Shown piece by piece: positions 1 to 12,482 of a stretch of DNA of 64,000 nucleotides. Where the stretch lies: NCBI GenBank assembly GCA_022539475.1, contig VCMS01000274.1, positions 1 to 64,000 of the forward strand, written 5' to 3'. Below the pieces are notes generated by a model. It was not told the DNA's origin, did no database searches, and was given only the letters and a program-made list of their open reading frames with translations. Positions within the stretch are counted from its first letter, which is position 1, and each line of letters begins with the position of its first letter. The DNA is from Gracilaria domingensis (Eukaryota > Rhodophyta > Florideophyceae > Gracilariales > Gracilariaceae). The translations under genes and the position numbers were made by a program.

Positions 1-2490
1 CTCATGTCATCATCGACCAGCATGAAGATGATAAGCGTGTGAACAATCATAATACGTGTTTTGACGCTCTCGTATGCCATAGCCAAGCTCCTTACGCCCC
101 ATTTTGAGCACGCCACTAGTGGCTTTCCAATGGGTCAGATGAACATTCCAGAAATTAACACAGCAATTGAGCACCTTCGTTTGTAAGAAGACAGGAACAG
201 GAACGCTGAAATCAAAACGCCGAAGAGGAACGGGTTCACGTGTAACAGTTGCGAATTAAGATGCTGAACGTGGCTCAGGGTGACCCTCTACAGAGACGCA
301 GAGATCGGTCTAGTTCAAAAGCTGTTGCCGTAGGAGATGCACGGTGTCCATTTCGGAGATAATATCAGTGGCGAGTTCTCTCAGGACCTAATCTGACGGC
401 AGTTTCGCTTTCAATGCATGCAATCTTCACCATCTCTTGTTCTCACATGTCCGCGATGATGAAAAATGAGGAGAAGACGAGACAAAGTGAAAATCTCATT
501 AAATAGTGAGCGAGATAGTAATGAAGAAGAGGTATGACTGAAGGTAAGTTTCGCAGAGTTTCAAAAGGAATGGCAGTGGCGTGAATTACGAAAGCAGAGA
601 CTTAGATGATAAATTTTTAAGTTGTATGATTGGAAAAAAACATCGTCGGTATCGAAAGGAAGCACTGAAGTGCGAGGTGCCAGATGGGACCGGGACTCTT
701 TCTGTGCACACGATCGGCAGCCGAATCAGTGTTCAGCAAAGGAGTGCAAAAACGGAAAGGCAACGACCAAAAGAGCGAAGAAGGCATTCGAAATGTGCGA
801 GTGGCGTTGAAATCCTAACTTCGAAGGTAAATGAGATGTACGGGAAAGACTGTGAACTTGTGATGCCCGTACGCAATGCGGAATTTGGGCAACAACAGAG
901 CAGATGAGATGACACCAGAGAATAGGTACGAAAGCGGTGAGGATGCGGAAATGAATCTAGGACGATGCATTCGTGAAAAAGAAAAGGATAAACGATCTCG
1001 TTGACCATTGAAGCGACAAGAAAGGTGCAGCGACGAAGCGAATGTGACAATGAGACGAAGAACATGAAAACAGAGAGCCTGAGCACCATTTTGATCATTT
1101 TGAGATATTCATAGAGAAGTACGCGGCGTCGGTAGATAGGACACAACACAAAAAGAAAGAACGTATTCCGTGTGGAATTGATTGAGAGAACGAAACGGTG
1201 CTGAGAAGTTCTGAGTGAGACGAAACCCAACATGTACATTGTTCATAACAATGGTCACATTAGGTATCCCAGCTTGGTGAAGAGGGCCAGGTAACGCCAG
1301 CAGCATCGGAAAGAAAGAGATAGGAACGAGGCCGTAAATGAGTACAGAATTTAGGGAAGAAGAGACATGAAGTTATTGCAGAGGCAGCCTAGACCAGACA
1401 GTCTCGGCAAACAGAGTAGACGCGAAGAAACAAATCTCATGATTTGGCTTTGATGTGTGCGTTGTGGCGCATTCAAAAACGCGGGACGATGCGACGGAAG
1501 ATCCACGGTTGCAGAAGAAAGCAGTTGGAATACGCAATGTTTGATCAGTACAAAGACAACACAGGGTAGACCTACTTGTAGAAATGGACCGAACATTACC
1601 GGTACTGAACCCCGAGAGAAAGAAGACGAAAACCATGGTCATATCACGAGAAAACGGTACACGCAGGGCAATGTGAAACAATTTTGGACTCTACGACGTC
1701 AGTAACCCGGCAGTACAAGTATCGAAGTGTTCATGAACAACGAAGTAGTTACAATACTAAGACTGACTGAGAGACTCGGAACTTCATTGACCTTTCATAT
1801 ATGGGTAAACGCCGCAGATAGAAGCAGATAGGGTTGTGAGACGAACATGTTAAAGTACTGGGTACAGGCGGAAGTATAAGAAGTGAAAGTGAAGTAGAGA
1901 GTGCACTTCAGCAACCTGCGAAAAAAAGAAGAACCAAAACCATTTGTGGCGCATCTAGTTCACCGCTTTCAATGCTCGAGAGCATAAGAACGTTGGACAG
2001 TACCAAAGTTAGTAGTGTACACCGCAGCCAGAGAAATTACATCACTTGCGTTTTACCACGGATCGATTCCAATATTTGGAGAACTACTCCTGCCTTAAGA
2101 GAGAACAGAACGTGCATAGCGATTTTTTGAAGACATCAATCGCAGAGCAGAAGAAATACCGAAGAAACAAACATGGTATTTCAATGCATGTAACATTCAC
2201 AAGGATTGAAGTTGCTTTTCGAGCATGTCATGCTCAACATAAACGACTGGAAGGCAGAGAAGCGCTCTGAAACCGATCGAGTAGTGGCAATCGGGTTATC
2301 CAGAACTGAATATGCAGATGTACCTGTTTCAACGGCATAGCAGGCACAGCACATCTAACGGTAACGTCCTTATGCATTACAGCTTTCCCGTTCTCCCTAA
2401 GTACATGCGAACAGTTCGACGAAGTCAAGAGGAATTGGATTGAAAGTCATTACGGTCGTGTGCAATCACTTGTGGTGAGAGATAGCTACG
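1..2490. other. No recognisable gene
   Basis: The plus strand is purine-rich (many GAAG and GAGA runs). The longest open frame is about 168 codons on the minus strand, and its translation looks like the antisense of a purine-rich tract: rich in Ser, Leu, Phe and Arg with no domain. I see no repeat, RNA gene or transposon end here. It may be old decayed sequence or the far flank of the transposon to its right. Confidence 0.5.
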
Positions 2491-3045
2491 ATTATGCGCG
2501 AAATGTTAACGCATACGGCGGAGCCACGTTTCTCGAGTCTGAATGATTAGTACGACCGCAGAACAGTTGAAGCAGTGAAAATGCATCCAAAATGGTACTA
2601 TTCGGAACATTACATCGTTCAGAGTTGCCGAAAAGAAGCGTAAAATCACTTGTTACGGTGCGGGACAGAGATGAACGACATGGAAAGAAACCATTATCTG
2701 CCTCCAAAAAGTCTGATGCAAATGAATGAAGTCGGTGAGGGACGAAGATGACGCTCGTGTCTCCAGTGATGCACTCCTCCAGCTCTGACATTGAAGCCTA
2801 ATTTCAAGTCTCTTTGCAAGCGAAGCAAAAAGCTGTAAAAAATGACCATAAATTACATTCAAATAGTTTTTTGAAACCGAGCATCACTCACAACCGTAAA
2901 TCTACCATGCTTTTCACCAATTGTGAGCTGTACTTTCGTACTCATCACCATTGGAAGCCACTACGACAAAACGGGAAACCCTCTTCTTCGGAATGTTTGT
3001 GGCGTGTAGCGAGAAGTTGAGAACTGCGCAGTAGGCTTGGACTCC

Positions 3046-6000
3046 TCATTTAGCTACGAAAGGCCTGGAGACGATAGATGTCAGCCCCTCATCATGATTT
3101 CCACCTTTTCTTGACCAGTAATACGTATCTTGCAATGGATCGATAACATACGTTCTCTTCGCTGCTCTTCTTCCGATTCCTACACTTTGTTCAATCACTG
3201 AAATCTGGTTTGTAAGGCTGATATACTCTCTACTAGAGTTCTCGAAATACCTTACCCTCACTCTGAAACCCTTTCCCAAAAAGTTGTCCTTGTTCACCTC
3301 TTTTCAAATCTTGATGCCCAACGGATGAGGCAAGGCAGACTCCGATTACCTGAGACAGTGTGCTCAAATAACAACAAGATCTTCCCGTAGTACACATGAA
3401 GTTCATGCTGATCGGATCCCTTAAACAGTGCGGCTGTGAAGCAAGAAGACCTGGTTCTCTCAGAAAACGTTTCATCATGCTGCAATGGTACATCGTACAT
3501 ATTCGTCTTCAGCTTTTTCATCGAGAAGGCGTGACCATCCTGTGACTCCATTTTGATATTGTACATCTGGTCCAAGAAGTGGAGTTGGGGACAAGTCGGT
3601 TGCCTTCTTGTTTCGTTTGTAGTAGTTCTGCAGCAATTTCTTTACATCGCATCCTATCTTCCCGAAAGATCCCGAAAGCTGAAGAACTTGCGGGGATGAC
3701 AAAATGTAAATCCATCCTGCTCCGGCTGTGAACTCCGACACACAAGACCATTTCTCTCAGGAGCAGACTCTTCATCGAGGAGAGGAATGCTAATGTCTTT
3801 AGCTAAGAAATAGAGCTTGACAGCTTCAGTGACTTTCACACTCTCAATGATAGACTCGGAAAACCGATACGTCGAGTTGCATTTCCTGTTTAGAAATCCT
3901 ACGTAGTTCTCAATGCTCCATTGAGAGACCAGAGAAAGTGGACCGCAACTCCGAATAGAATCCTCAAGGTGCAGTAGTAGATGGTACACATACTTGCAAA
4001 GATAATGGTTCTCGTGTTGGTATTTGAAATAGGTTCTTGAGAAGTGGATAAAGAACCTGCGAGAAAGAGATCCGACCCGTTTCACGTCGTCACAGAAAGG
4101 CTGCAGCGACACACAGTCTCGCACAGATCTACGAAAAGTTTCCAACCGGCTAATAGATGCGCTGGGATCAGTCCATGAAGAACAACCAGACTGAGATGTA
4201 TTACAAACGCTTTCCATTCCGTTGCTTTCCATCGCTTGCGCTCATCCAGGCCTCTGGGACATCTGATGCGATCGTTATACCACTTCCCTGCTCCTATTAG
4301 TCTTTGATTCAATTCGTCTTGCTTCATTTTTGGTTGTAGTACCGATAGAGTAGGCACACATCCTTTCTCCCCAAGCCATATGGAAACGATGTCTGGGGCG
4401 ATATTCTCGAACAAGAGATGCATGGTGTCTATTGGAAAACTTTGAAACGGGGTTATCAGCCGTAAGTTTTCAATCAACGGACTGAGCGAGGTAGATTGTA
4501 TCCCAAGGTCTTTGCATCTTTGATTTAGTTCTTGTTTCGTCAGCTTATGCGAGTTTTCTCGAAGCTCGTGCACTGCACCCAAGAATGTGTTGGCAGTTCG
4601 CATTGGCAACTGTTTTGGACTCCATAGTTTCACCCTGTTGGTCTTACCTTTAACGGTCTTCGTTGTCTGTGACGGATAGTATACATGATTCCTGCTGCTG
4701 TCAAAAGTTCCTCGAATGGTACAAAATCGACATGGTACGATGGCATTGTAGCCCGAAGGTTTGTCAGCTTGTTTAATGCCGCAAGATCTCCTTGAACGTA
4801 TAGCAAGTGCACACGCACATGGCGCTCAGTTCCATCCCATAGTTTTACTTTCTTCCCTGCTGATAAGTGTGTGAGCTCGTATATTAAAGGTTGCAGAAAG
4901 GACGTGAGATTTTGAGGAGCTTTATGGCTCGGAATCACTGATACTGGCAGCATGTTGCTGAGTTTGAACCGCTGTGAAGGGTGCAGGTTTAGCACAAGGA
5001 GCACCACAGGCCAGTAAGTGTACTCAGTTTTTTTGAAAGCCGAAACTCCATCTGTACACAGAGACAGAAATAAATCGTGCTTCACGGCCTCAATGCCGCC
5101 CAACTCTTTCACCGCCTTGTGGAACAAGCTTCTTGAAACAAAGTCTTCATAGTTCTCGGTTTGTGGTGATCCGTTGAATCTGTGTCTTTTCATCGCTGCA
5201 TGGAAATGCTTGTATAGCAAAGGCCCTTTGTCCTTGTTCTTCAAATGCGCCTCAAGGCGAGCCCAGATGCCAATGTAGCAGTACTGCGAAAGAAGCGCTG
5301 GGTCCTGCCGGCAATTGGGATGTTGGAAAGATAAAGAACCATCTCCATTTCGCGTATCTATAGCTTCATGCCCTTTGGAGCAGAAAGGAAGCATTTGGAG
5401 AAATAGAAAGGATTCTCGGATCAATGCCTTCCGCAGGCCATTCCAAGAAGTGAAGTACCCATCTCGATCTCGAAGCATGTCATTCATCATAGACACTGTG
5501 GCACGGCCATGTTTTAGAGCAAAACCGACAACAAATGAGTGGTTCTTCATGAATTGCAGCAGTCGGTAGTCGGCTGCATTGGAAGCAATAAATTCCCCTT
5601 GGACGTCATAGGCCGGGACATTCTCTTCACTTTCAGAAAGTGCGGTGCCATATTCGTTCGATGTCGTGGCGTCCATTAAGCACTCACTTCCAAAGCTTCC
5701 CACCTGCGAAAAGCTGGATGACAAATGTTGTTCTTCATGTGCCCGAGTACTGCGATGTGATGTATCGTCGATATATGAATCATGAGTAATCTCTATGCTC
5801 GACTTGCGTCCAGAGAGGTCACCATCACTCGCAACTCGCGGTGATTCTCGAACTTCTGCGCTTGACACATTCTCGACGCGTTCTCTATCGGTTTCTTCAA
5901 GCGGTAAAAAATTAGATGCATCAGGGATATGTAAGTTCCCAATCTCTGACTGACATTCTGCGCTGCTGTGGCTTTCTTCACTAGAATGGTCCTCAAGTTG

Positions 6001-6294
6001 TTCATTTGCACTGGAAGAAGCCGTGTGAGCGCCGAATATAGGTTGCGCTCCTTGCGGGAGACTGTTCGAATAAGTGGTATTGGAATCAGAATTTATAGGC
6101 ACGGATGATGACGATGAAGATGAAGCAGTAACGGGGCGGGGAGGAGGAATTGTTCGTGGTGCTCTTCGGTTTAGTTTCGACTCGAGTTGAAGAGTATTGC
6201 GGTAGTGTCGGAAAGCTGTGGCTCTGCTTATGATCTTTCCCATAGTGCAGGAGCAGTGACTTAATGCTGAACAGCGATAACCCGCAAGAGACAT
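3046..6294 (-). pseudogene. CACTA/EnSpm-like (tnp2) transposase, decayed
   Basis: The protein reads in order through overlapping minus-strand frames: 6294-4630, 4633-4082, 4232-3654, then 3575-3294 and 3297-3046. The first frame has a Ser/Glu-rich N-terminus followed by the tnp2 core, including LFLSLCTDGVSAFKK, the proline-rich stretch around HPSQRFKLSNMLPVSVIP, and LQPLIYELTHL. The second has DTMHLLFENIAPDIVSIWLG, which matches the conserved D-MHL-ENI block. The third has YHLLLHLEDSIRSCGPLSLV, like the H-LLHL-DDIRRFGPL block that follows tnp2 in plant and fungal CACTA transposases. The 6294 ATG is chosen because the longer frame opens with GTG. The change near 4640 sits beside AAAG/GTAAGA, which looks like a splice donor, but no sensible acceptor follows, and the next change near 4100 has no intron signal. 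I read it as frame-shifted and inactive. Terminal CACTA repeats were not found. Confidence 0.75.
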
Positions 6295-6630
6295 GTCTTT
6301 CACAACTTCATATGAAGTGCTAGTTGACGCTTTATATAAGATGGTAGCTTGTGTTGAGACAGTTATTCACGAAGACGGGTACGCAGGAGGGGGTGCAAAA
6401 GTTGAGAAAGTTTCACACTTTTCGTTTCGTTCTGTCCGACATTACAGGCGCAATGAATAGAAATGCGCTATACTCTTCTGTCTTCTCCAGTATAAAGCTG
6501 TTGCTTTTCATTTTTATCGGCTGATTTTGGACTGAGTCAAGCAACAGTCGTTCTTCCGTTCCTCTTCACGGCTCCGCCTTCTCGACTTCATCTCTTGGTC
6601 TCGTTCCTTATTCACGTTTTCGGCGTATAC

Positions 6631-7911
6631 ATGAAACGAGAGGTTCTGAACCATCCTCACGAGAATGGAACTCGAGGAAAGTTGTATGTGGGAGAGGCAT
6701 TAGCAAATGCTATTCAACAATACAACGCCGGTGTTACGTCCGACTCGGAGCGCATTCCTCCGCTTCCATGCTCGGGAAGAGCCTACTCTTATCGCGTTCG
6801 GAAAGCCGTTGGCGTCGAGCTGGAGGCCTCCGATCTCCTTCACCATTACTACAGAAAGTATAAATTTCAAGAGATCGAGCAATTGTTGTCAAGGAGGAAG
6901 CATGAGTTGCAAACAGAGTTGAGACGAGTGATGCGGGAATTGTCCAATCGGTTTGAGCATTTGCTTGCCACCAAGTGCCTCTGGGGAGCACATGAGGCTA
7001 TAAAGACCAAGCTCGTGAATCAAAAGGCTAGTGTGAGGAGGAAGAAGAGAAAATGCCGGCAGGAGAAAATGGCAAAAGAAGGTCTAGAACCCGAAGAGAA
7101 CTCCCGCGCGTTGGAGCGTAATGAGAGGAACAGAGCCAGAGTGGATCGCATGGTTCTTGCACGAAAAGGGAAAGCCACGCTTCGTAAACGTAGTTCAACA
7201 AATCGAAGGAAACATGAAAGGAATCCTGACTACGGCACATCTGATTCTAATGAGCGTGAATGTAATAATCGTGCAAAGCTGGAAGTAGAAACGCGGAAGA
7301 GGAAGAAGTCCGGAGTTAAGCGTCGCCGCGAAGAAGAAATCTGTAATGAAAACTTGAGAAGGACCGAAGAGAGAAAGCGAGTGAAGATATTTGAAGATTC
7401 TGAGAATGATATTCGTGATCATCATGTGAGTTCCACCCCCCGTACCTTTTGTTCTCTATCTGAACCAAGTCGTGAACTGCCGAAAGCGTCAATGCACACT
7501 GATAGCTCATCGTCGAGTACGTCGCGTGAGTGCAGTCATGGCACTTTTATCGACGATGAGGAGGAGAAAATTGAGGGTATCGCAGCATCAAAGGAACCGG
7601 TCATGCCAAGAACGCTTAAGAAAGTTGTGCGCCGTGGGGAAGGTGGCAGTAGCTCCAGCAGTGACGATCATTCTCTTGAAGCAGACATGAATAAGCATAC
7701 TCTGGTTACGAAGAAGAGGAAACTTGCAATGAAGAAGTCCAAGATGCGCTTCAAAGCATCCGACCACGCTTCAAGCCATTCTCCAAGAGTCATGGGCGAG
7801 GAACAGCCTAGCCCGAAGAAGATCAGAAAGACAAAAGCCTCTCAAAGTACTACTGTGAGATCGTTGAAGCACAATTCCGATCTTCTTGAATGTCGAAAGA
7901 AGCAAAAGTGA
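6631..7911 (+). CDS. Basic, Ser/Glu-rich hypothetical protein, possible transposon partner
   Basis: An intact frame of 426 residues from the ATG at 6631 (the longer frame opens with TTG). Residues about 1-115 look folded, with GKLYVGEALANAIQQYNAG and a helical stretch ending HHYYRKYKFQEIEQLLSRRK. The rest is strongly basic and disordered, with several runs such as RRKKRKC, RKRKKSGVKRRR and KKRKLAMKKSKMR that would act as nuclear localisation signals, alternating with acidic and serine patches. It lies 336 bp from the divergently transcribed tnp2-like transposase. CACTA elements often carry a second DNA-binding gene, so it could be that partner, but it could also be a host chromatin protein. 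I do not recognise the family. Confidence 0.5.
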   Translation: MKREVLNHPHENGTRGKLYVGEALANAIQQYNAGVTSDSERIPPLPCSGRAYSYRVRKAVGVELEASDLLHHYYRKYKFQEIEQLLSRRKHELQTELRRVMRELSNRFEHLLATKCLWGAHEAIKTKLVNQKASVRRKKRKCRQEKMAKEGLEPEENSRALERNERNRARVDRMVLARKGKATLRKRSSTNRRKHERNPDYGTSDSNERECNNRAKLEVETRKRKKSGVKRRREEEICNENLRRTEERKRVKIFEDSENDIRDHHVSSTPRTFCSLSEPSRELPKASMHTDSSSSSTSRECSHGTFIDDEEEKIEGIAASKEPVMPRTLKKVVRRGEGGSSSSSDDHSLEADMNKHTLVTKKRKLAMKKSKMRFKASDHASSHSPRVMGEEQPSPKKIRKTKASQSTTVRSLKHNSDLLECRKKQK

Positions 7912-8252
7912 TAACACAAATGCGAATGAAGCATTTCGTGGAGAACCTATTTCGCGAGGTGCGCATTATGTTGTTGTTTGTATTGTAGTGTCTGTTTATT
8001 TACCGTACTGAACAATCTTATGATAGTCTCCTGCACGTTTTCGACTGATTAAGATTCTGATAGAGCTTTTTAGCAGGTTTTTGCTCGTCCATTGCCTCTG
8101 ATAAATGTCCTTGAGCATCATTATACAAATTGAAAACATGCGATAAAGCTGGACAGATAAGTGTTGTTTTGCATTGAGTCGATTCATTGCAAATTTATTT
8201 CGTCCCAAATCATCCAGCTCGGATTAAAGACGAGTTAATTGACCATTTCGTA

Positions 8253-8655
8253 ATGAGTGACAGTGAAGAAGAAACCGCACCCCGCTGCATATGTGGTGAT
8301 CAAGACAGGACACTGACGGTACCTTTGTACTTGTTCGGGGATTCCTGACGCGCGCTGAATTCAAACATCAATATCAGATAGCAGAATATGCCGGCAGCGT
8401 CCTCGCGAGCGGTATTTCCATAAAATCTCTGTACAACGCTGCATGGAATTACCACTCATTGCAGAATCATGTCCACTACCAATCACGTCTCATAGAAGGG
8501 GACACCAAACAGTTCTTTTTGAAGTTATGATTGGTTGCTCAGTGGGGACACGAAAGTTCAAGATTGACAGTGGAAGAGCTCTCCTGAATACGTATTATGG
8601 CATCCCTGGTTACCTTTGGTACTTCCGGGATGTCTCATGTTGTGTTCTTGAATAG
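8253..8655 (+). other. Exon-like sequence, unassigned
   Basis: The ATG at 8253 opens a short frame, MSDSEEETAPRCICGDQDR, with a Cys-x-Cys-Gly motif like the first zinc ligands of a PHD-type finger. It is followed by ACG/GTACCT, which could be a splice donor. After TATCAG near 8380 another coding-looking stretch continues with AEYAGSVLASGISIKSLYNA and stops near 8530. These could be exons of a gene that includes the Cys-rich frame at 8701, or a decayed copy of it. The splice signals are plausible only. Confidence 0.25.
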
Positions 8656-8700
8656 CGACGGAGTTCGTCCATAACGAGTCGCCTTCAGTCTTTTTCAAGG

Positions 8701-9483
8701 ATGGGAGAAGATTTTGTTTGTGTGGAGCATGCTGTCTCCAAATGCAGAGTGAAAGACAGAGTAATAGGAAAGCAGTTTGGTCACTCATGCGCTTCCTGTA
8801 AAAAACTTATCCACTCCATTTGCGGTATGTCACTGTGCTCGAATGGTGGTGAGGAAGACGAAGGATATGGCTCTTTCCGTCTGTGTAATACGTGCTTTGA
8901 GAAGAGAAACTCTGCACCTTCACAGCAAACCACATCCGGTTCTGATGCTCAACACAGCAGTAGTTCGTCGCATAGTTCGTCGCACGGCTCGAATGACTCT
9001 GATGCAGAAGAGGGGATCAGAGCATCTGGCTACGTTTGCATGCCACACGATTTAGTCCCGCATGGCATAAATTCCTTTACCTTGAATGTGCAAAGGGCTC
9101 CGCAGTGCGAGAAGCTCACAAAACTTACAGTTCACAACACGTCAGTGCCTCATTCATGGATGATAGAAGCTACGCATAAGAATAAGCAGCATAAGCGGCA
9201 GCCCTCTTCCCTTTCTACTTCCAAATATGCCGTGAAGAAGAGAAGATACAGAAGTAGCAGCGCTAACCGAGCAAAAGAGAATGAGACGCGCAGAGCACGG
9301 TACAATAAGAAGAAGGGTAAGGTTCAGAAGAGGTACTGCAAAATGTTTGTAGACAGGAACAAGAACGAAGGCATTTTGATGCCATATGTCGAAGACTTTC
9401 CGTCTCGAAGTAATACTCAGTTTGTCAGTGAAGGGCATATACAAACCGTGCAGATACGACATACCTTCGAGATCGAAGCCTGA
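8701..9483 (+). CDS. Cys/His-rich hypothetical protein, probable zinc-binding
   Basis: 260 residues from an ATG. The N-terminal 80 residues hold Cys/His pairs in the order H10, C15, H28, C30, C33, H38, C41, C46, then C61 and C64 (CASCKKLIHSICG, later LCNTC). This spacing suggests a cross-brace or treble-clef zinc fold; the exact family is not recognised. A serine-rich linker (about 80-100) leads to a central part, and the C-terminal third is basic (KKRRYRS, KKKGKVQKR), as in nuclear DNA-binding proteins. It lies downstream of the basic ORF on the same strand, both beside the tnp2-like transposase, so it may be a transposon accessory gene. No stop or frame break is seen. Host origin is possible. 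Confidence 0.45.
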   Translation: MGEDFVCVEHAVSKCRVKDRVIGKQFGHSCASCKKLIHSICGMSLCSNGGEEDEGYGSFRLCNTCFEKRNSAPSQQTTSGSDAQHSSSSSHSSSHGSNDSDAEEGIRASGYVCMPHDLVPHGINSFTLNVQRAPQCEKLTKLTVHNTSVPHSWMIEATHKNKQHKRQPSSLSTSKYAVKKRRYRSSSANRAKENETRRARYNKKKGKVQKRYCKMFVDRNKNEGILMPYVEDFPSRSNTQFVSEGHIQTVQIRHTFEIEA

Positions 9484-9640
9484 TACCATTCATGGATTCT
9501 CCGAAAAGACGGAGCTCCAACTTCTGCGGGAGACCAGTACCGTATTATCCATTCCATTTCTGACGTTAAAACTGTGGCTAGACATTAAAAGAAGCAGTTC
9601 TGTTTCTGGGTAATGGTTGCTTCTTGTGGAGGTGTGTTAG

Positions 9641-9796
9641 ATTACCTATCCTAGGTAATGAACATAGAATACCTAAGTCTCAGTAATAATCGAAAAGACC
9701 AACAGTTGCTCCGTATTGGAGTATATGGTTTTCCATATGTCTGGGAGACATCCATGGATAAAAATATACTGATGGATATGAGAAACGGATACGTAT
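9641..9796. repeat. String of short perfect palindromes
   Basis: Perfect inverted repeats follow each other. ATTACCTA-3 nt-TAGGTAAT lies at 9641-9659. CTCC-5 nt-GGAG (9709-9721), ATATGG-4 nt-CCATAT (9723-9738), GTCT-3 nt-AGAC (9739-9749) and ATCCATGGAT (9750-9759) are nearly contiguous. ATACGTAT follows at 9789-9796. Each could extrude as a small hairpin. It lies just beyond the last ORF of the possible transposon region. Confidence 0.6.
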
Positions 9797-9799
9797 TGC

Positions 9800-11170
9800 T
9801 TGTCTAGAGATGAAGAAACACAAGTTGCTCAAGCACAGCGGATGATGTTTTGGTGTCTCTCACATCCAGATAATAGCGTGGTAGACTTGCTCGAAATGGC
9901 TCAGGACAGATGTTTTGCACTACGCGGTTTTCCGACGCAACATCTGAATTGCAACATAATGGTAGAACAGAGGCTCTTCTACCAACAGAAACCTAGACGC
10001 ATATGTCTGCGCCAATTGCGCGAAGCATAATTGATGAGGTCTGCTACTCAAGCTGACTCCAAACAGGTGAAATCAGTACACCACGGTGATCATGCACCAC
10101 AGCTTTTGTTTTTTGCCAACAGCAGTAAAGCACCATCTAAGACATTGAAGCGCATGAGATTGGCGACAGACTTCAGGTCGTGGCGGCGAATCGAGGAGCA
10201 GTTGTTTTCTCTATCTTAAACCCATTCAGCTAAAGAATCTCCACCCGTAGGATGCATCAGCAGTATTGTTCAACAGAAGGTTCTCGACCCATTATGTGCG
10301 CATGTTAGCACCGGGGAGATGTTGCGCATCTCCATCCTTCGCCTCTTGATATGTTTGTATTTTGAGCACCAAAGCGCAGGGGCAATGCGCATATGATCAC
10401 GTTGATAACTTGCGCTTGCACGATAGCGCGTCTCTTGGGTGGCGGATTCGTTGTAGCTCGAACACAAGCTGGAAAAGAAGCGCTGACAAACGCGCCGCCC
10501 AACTCCAATCAGCGAATTGGTCTGCAATGGCACCGCTTGCTATTCGCGTCTGTTGACGACCAGTCACTGCAGCGAGTACAGCATCCTTCTCGCAGCAGCA
10601 TGACGCCGGGACCCATTACACGCACCACCATTCTGCCGGGCAGCTATACGTGCAGCATGCTGTGTTCGCCTCTGGTCAGTGTTGACGATTCCACCACCAT
10701 CTCAACGACCATCGCTGACACGCCTGTTGCCGCAGCGACGGCATTCGTGGCGGACACGGCCGGTGAAGAGATAGAGGCTGTGCCGGTGCCTTCGCCACAG
10801 CCGGATCTGCGTCGTCGTACTTGCCTCCAAGTTCCATCCGTTTTTGCTGAACTTGTCGTAGACATCAGCGTAACTTTACATTGTAAAGTGTACAACGTCC
10901 AGTTTCAATTTGCGTGACATGCATTGAACCCAGTAATTACAGTTGCTGTCAACGAGAGTGCTCTAGTAGTACTCACCATCATCATGATGGTCATGACCAG
11001 CACACGGCTCTTATAATCATCGGGCACTCCTCCCTCACGCCTAAGCGCTCAGTACCGATATCCGCGACCCCCAGACCCTCCGCTTTATCGAAATCGCTGC
11101 GCCGCTGCGGCATGTGCAGCTGCTGTGATTCCATGCGATCATAGGCGCCCGAGCGTATTCGTCTCGTTTC
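9800..11170. other. No confident gene
   Basis: Several open frames of 60-174 codons overlap on both strands, the longest on the plus strand at 10393-10917 with an Ala/Val/Pro/Ser-rich translation. None shows a recognisable domain and none has a partner frame that continues it convincingly. Between 10950 and 11000 there is a short CATCATCATGATGG stretch. I see no repeat or RNA gene. Confidence 0.4.
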
Positions 11171-12230
11171 CGTGAGGCGGCGTGACGATTTCCTGCACTT
11201 CATGGCGGAGAAGCAACTTCTGTTCATTGAGCGACGCGACGCTCGCATGGCACGAGACACACAGTCTAGCAGGGCTAATGAACAGGTCCATGGGCTGGAC
11301 TTGCACGAGCAGGAGCTGGAGTGTCAAGAACATAACGAGCCGACGGATGACAACGTGCGCGATGTGGTTGATATGTCACGGTGGGGATGAAACTCTTTCA
11401 GCTTCGAAACCTCAGGACGATGAAGATGAACTCGCAGCGAGTTCGAAACTAATGTACACAATGTACACCCAATGACCTGTTAGCGATCTGTTGGAGCAGC
11501 CTGCTGCTCAGACGCAAGCCACCAACAAAACGCTTCGTGCGATTCCACTGCGAGACACCGACAGCGATGCAGACTCGTTTCATACTGCAGAAGAAAACGA
11601 GGAGCAACAGCAGCGCGAATACAAAGGTACTCCGCAAACCCAGTCTCAGGGCTCGACGCTTTCCGATCTCATTCAGAGCGTCGACTTTCAGCAACTCAAT
11701 GTTAGTGCTGTCACCTCTGAGCCGTACAAACCCCCCCAATCCATTAACTCTAACATTATTGCCAAGGGCTCCTCAGAAGGGCGAATCAGCGACAGTCCCT
11801 ATATCAATACCCCTTCGACTTGAAACAACTTCACTCACAACTCAAGAGTCCACCACGTACGAAACGGGCCCAAATCACAAACACTTATCCAATCTTCAGA
11901 GCGAGAATCTGGAAGATACTGTTTCAGCATGAAGACAAACTCGCGCCCATATTGACGAAAAGTCGTTCTTGGAAAGGTATGACTTACCTCCTGATTTAGT
12001 GTCCTTGCGTTCTGATATATCTCTTCGCTCTTCCCCGATCTTGTGCTCCGATTGCGAAAGATGGAGAGCAAGGGTGCAGGAACTTGAACTCAAGGTCGAG
12101 GCGCTCACCTCTGCCTTGACTGCTCGCGAGATGGAAACCTCCCCTATGAGAGCGAGAGTTGCAGCTGCTCGCAATCGAAGACTTCCAAAGACGGCGGCCC
12201 AGTTATCTGAGAAGTGTGAAAATCTTCGCG
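11171..12230 (+). pseudogene. Gene-like stretch with coiled-coil end, broken or multi-exon
   Basis: Coding-like sequence runs through several plus-strand frames. 11172-11390 gives RRDDFLHFMAEKQLLFIERR, rich in Glu, Arg and Asp. 11400-11823 in one frame reads SKPQDDEDELAASS, then a TGA near 11473, then a Gln/Ser/Thr-rich part (LSDLIQSVDFQQLN). From 11969 the frame gives CSDCERWRARVQELELKVEA, a clear heptad-type coiled coil. Frame changes and at least two in-frame stops separate the pieces. I could not find splice signals that join them well, so decay is as likely as introns. The family is not recognised. Confidence 0.35.
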
Positions 12231-12482
12231 TTACGACCGAGTGTTTGGTACGCTTTTCATGTGCTTCAGTTGGCCACGGAGTTTTGTCGCCGTGGTTGCG
12301 CGCTAATTTGCATAAGCTGACTTCTCTTTTCTTATTTTTCCTTCTGTTCCTTTTTTATCTCTTGCTTTGGTTCGCGCCACGTATTAGTTTCACAAACTTA
12401 AAAGGTATGAAGGAGCCGAGGCGGACAAGAAATGACCATGAGCGTTAGGTTCTCGTTGGGGAAACCCAGTACGGCAATTATA

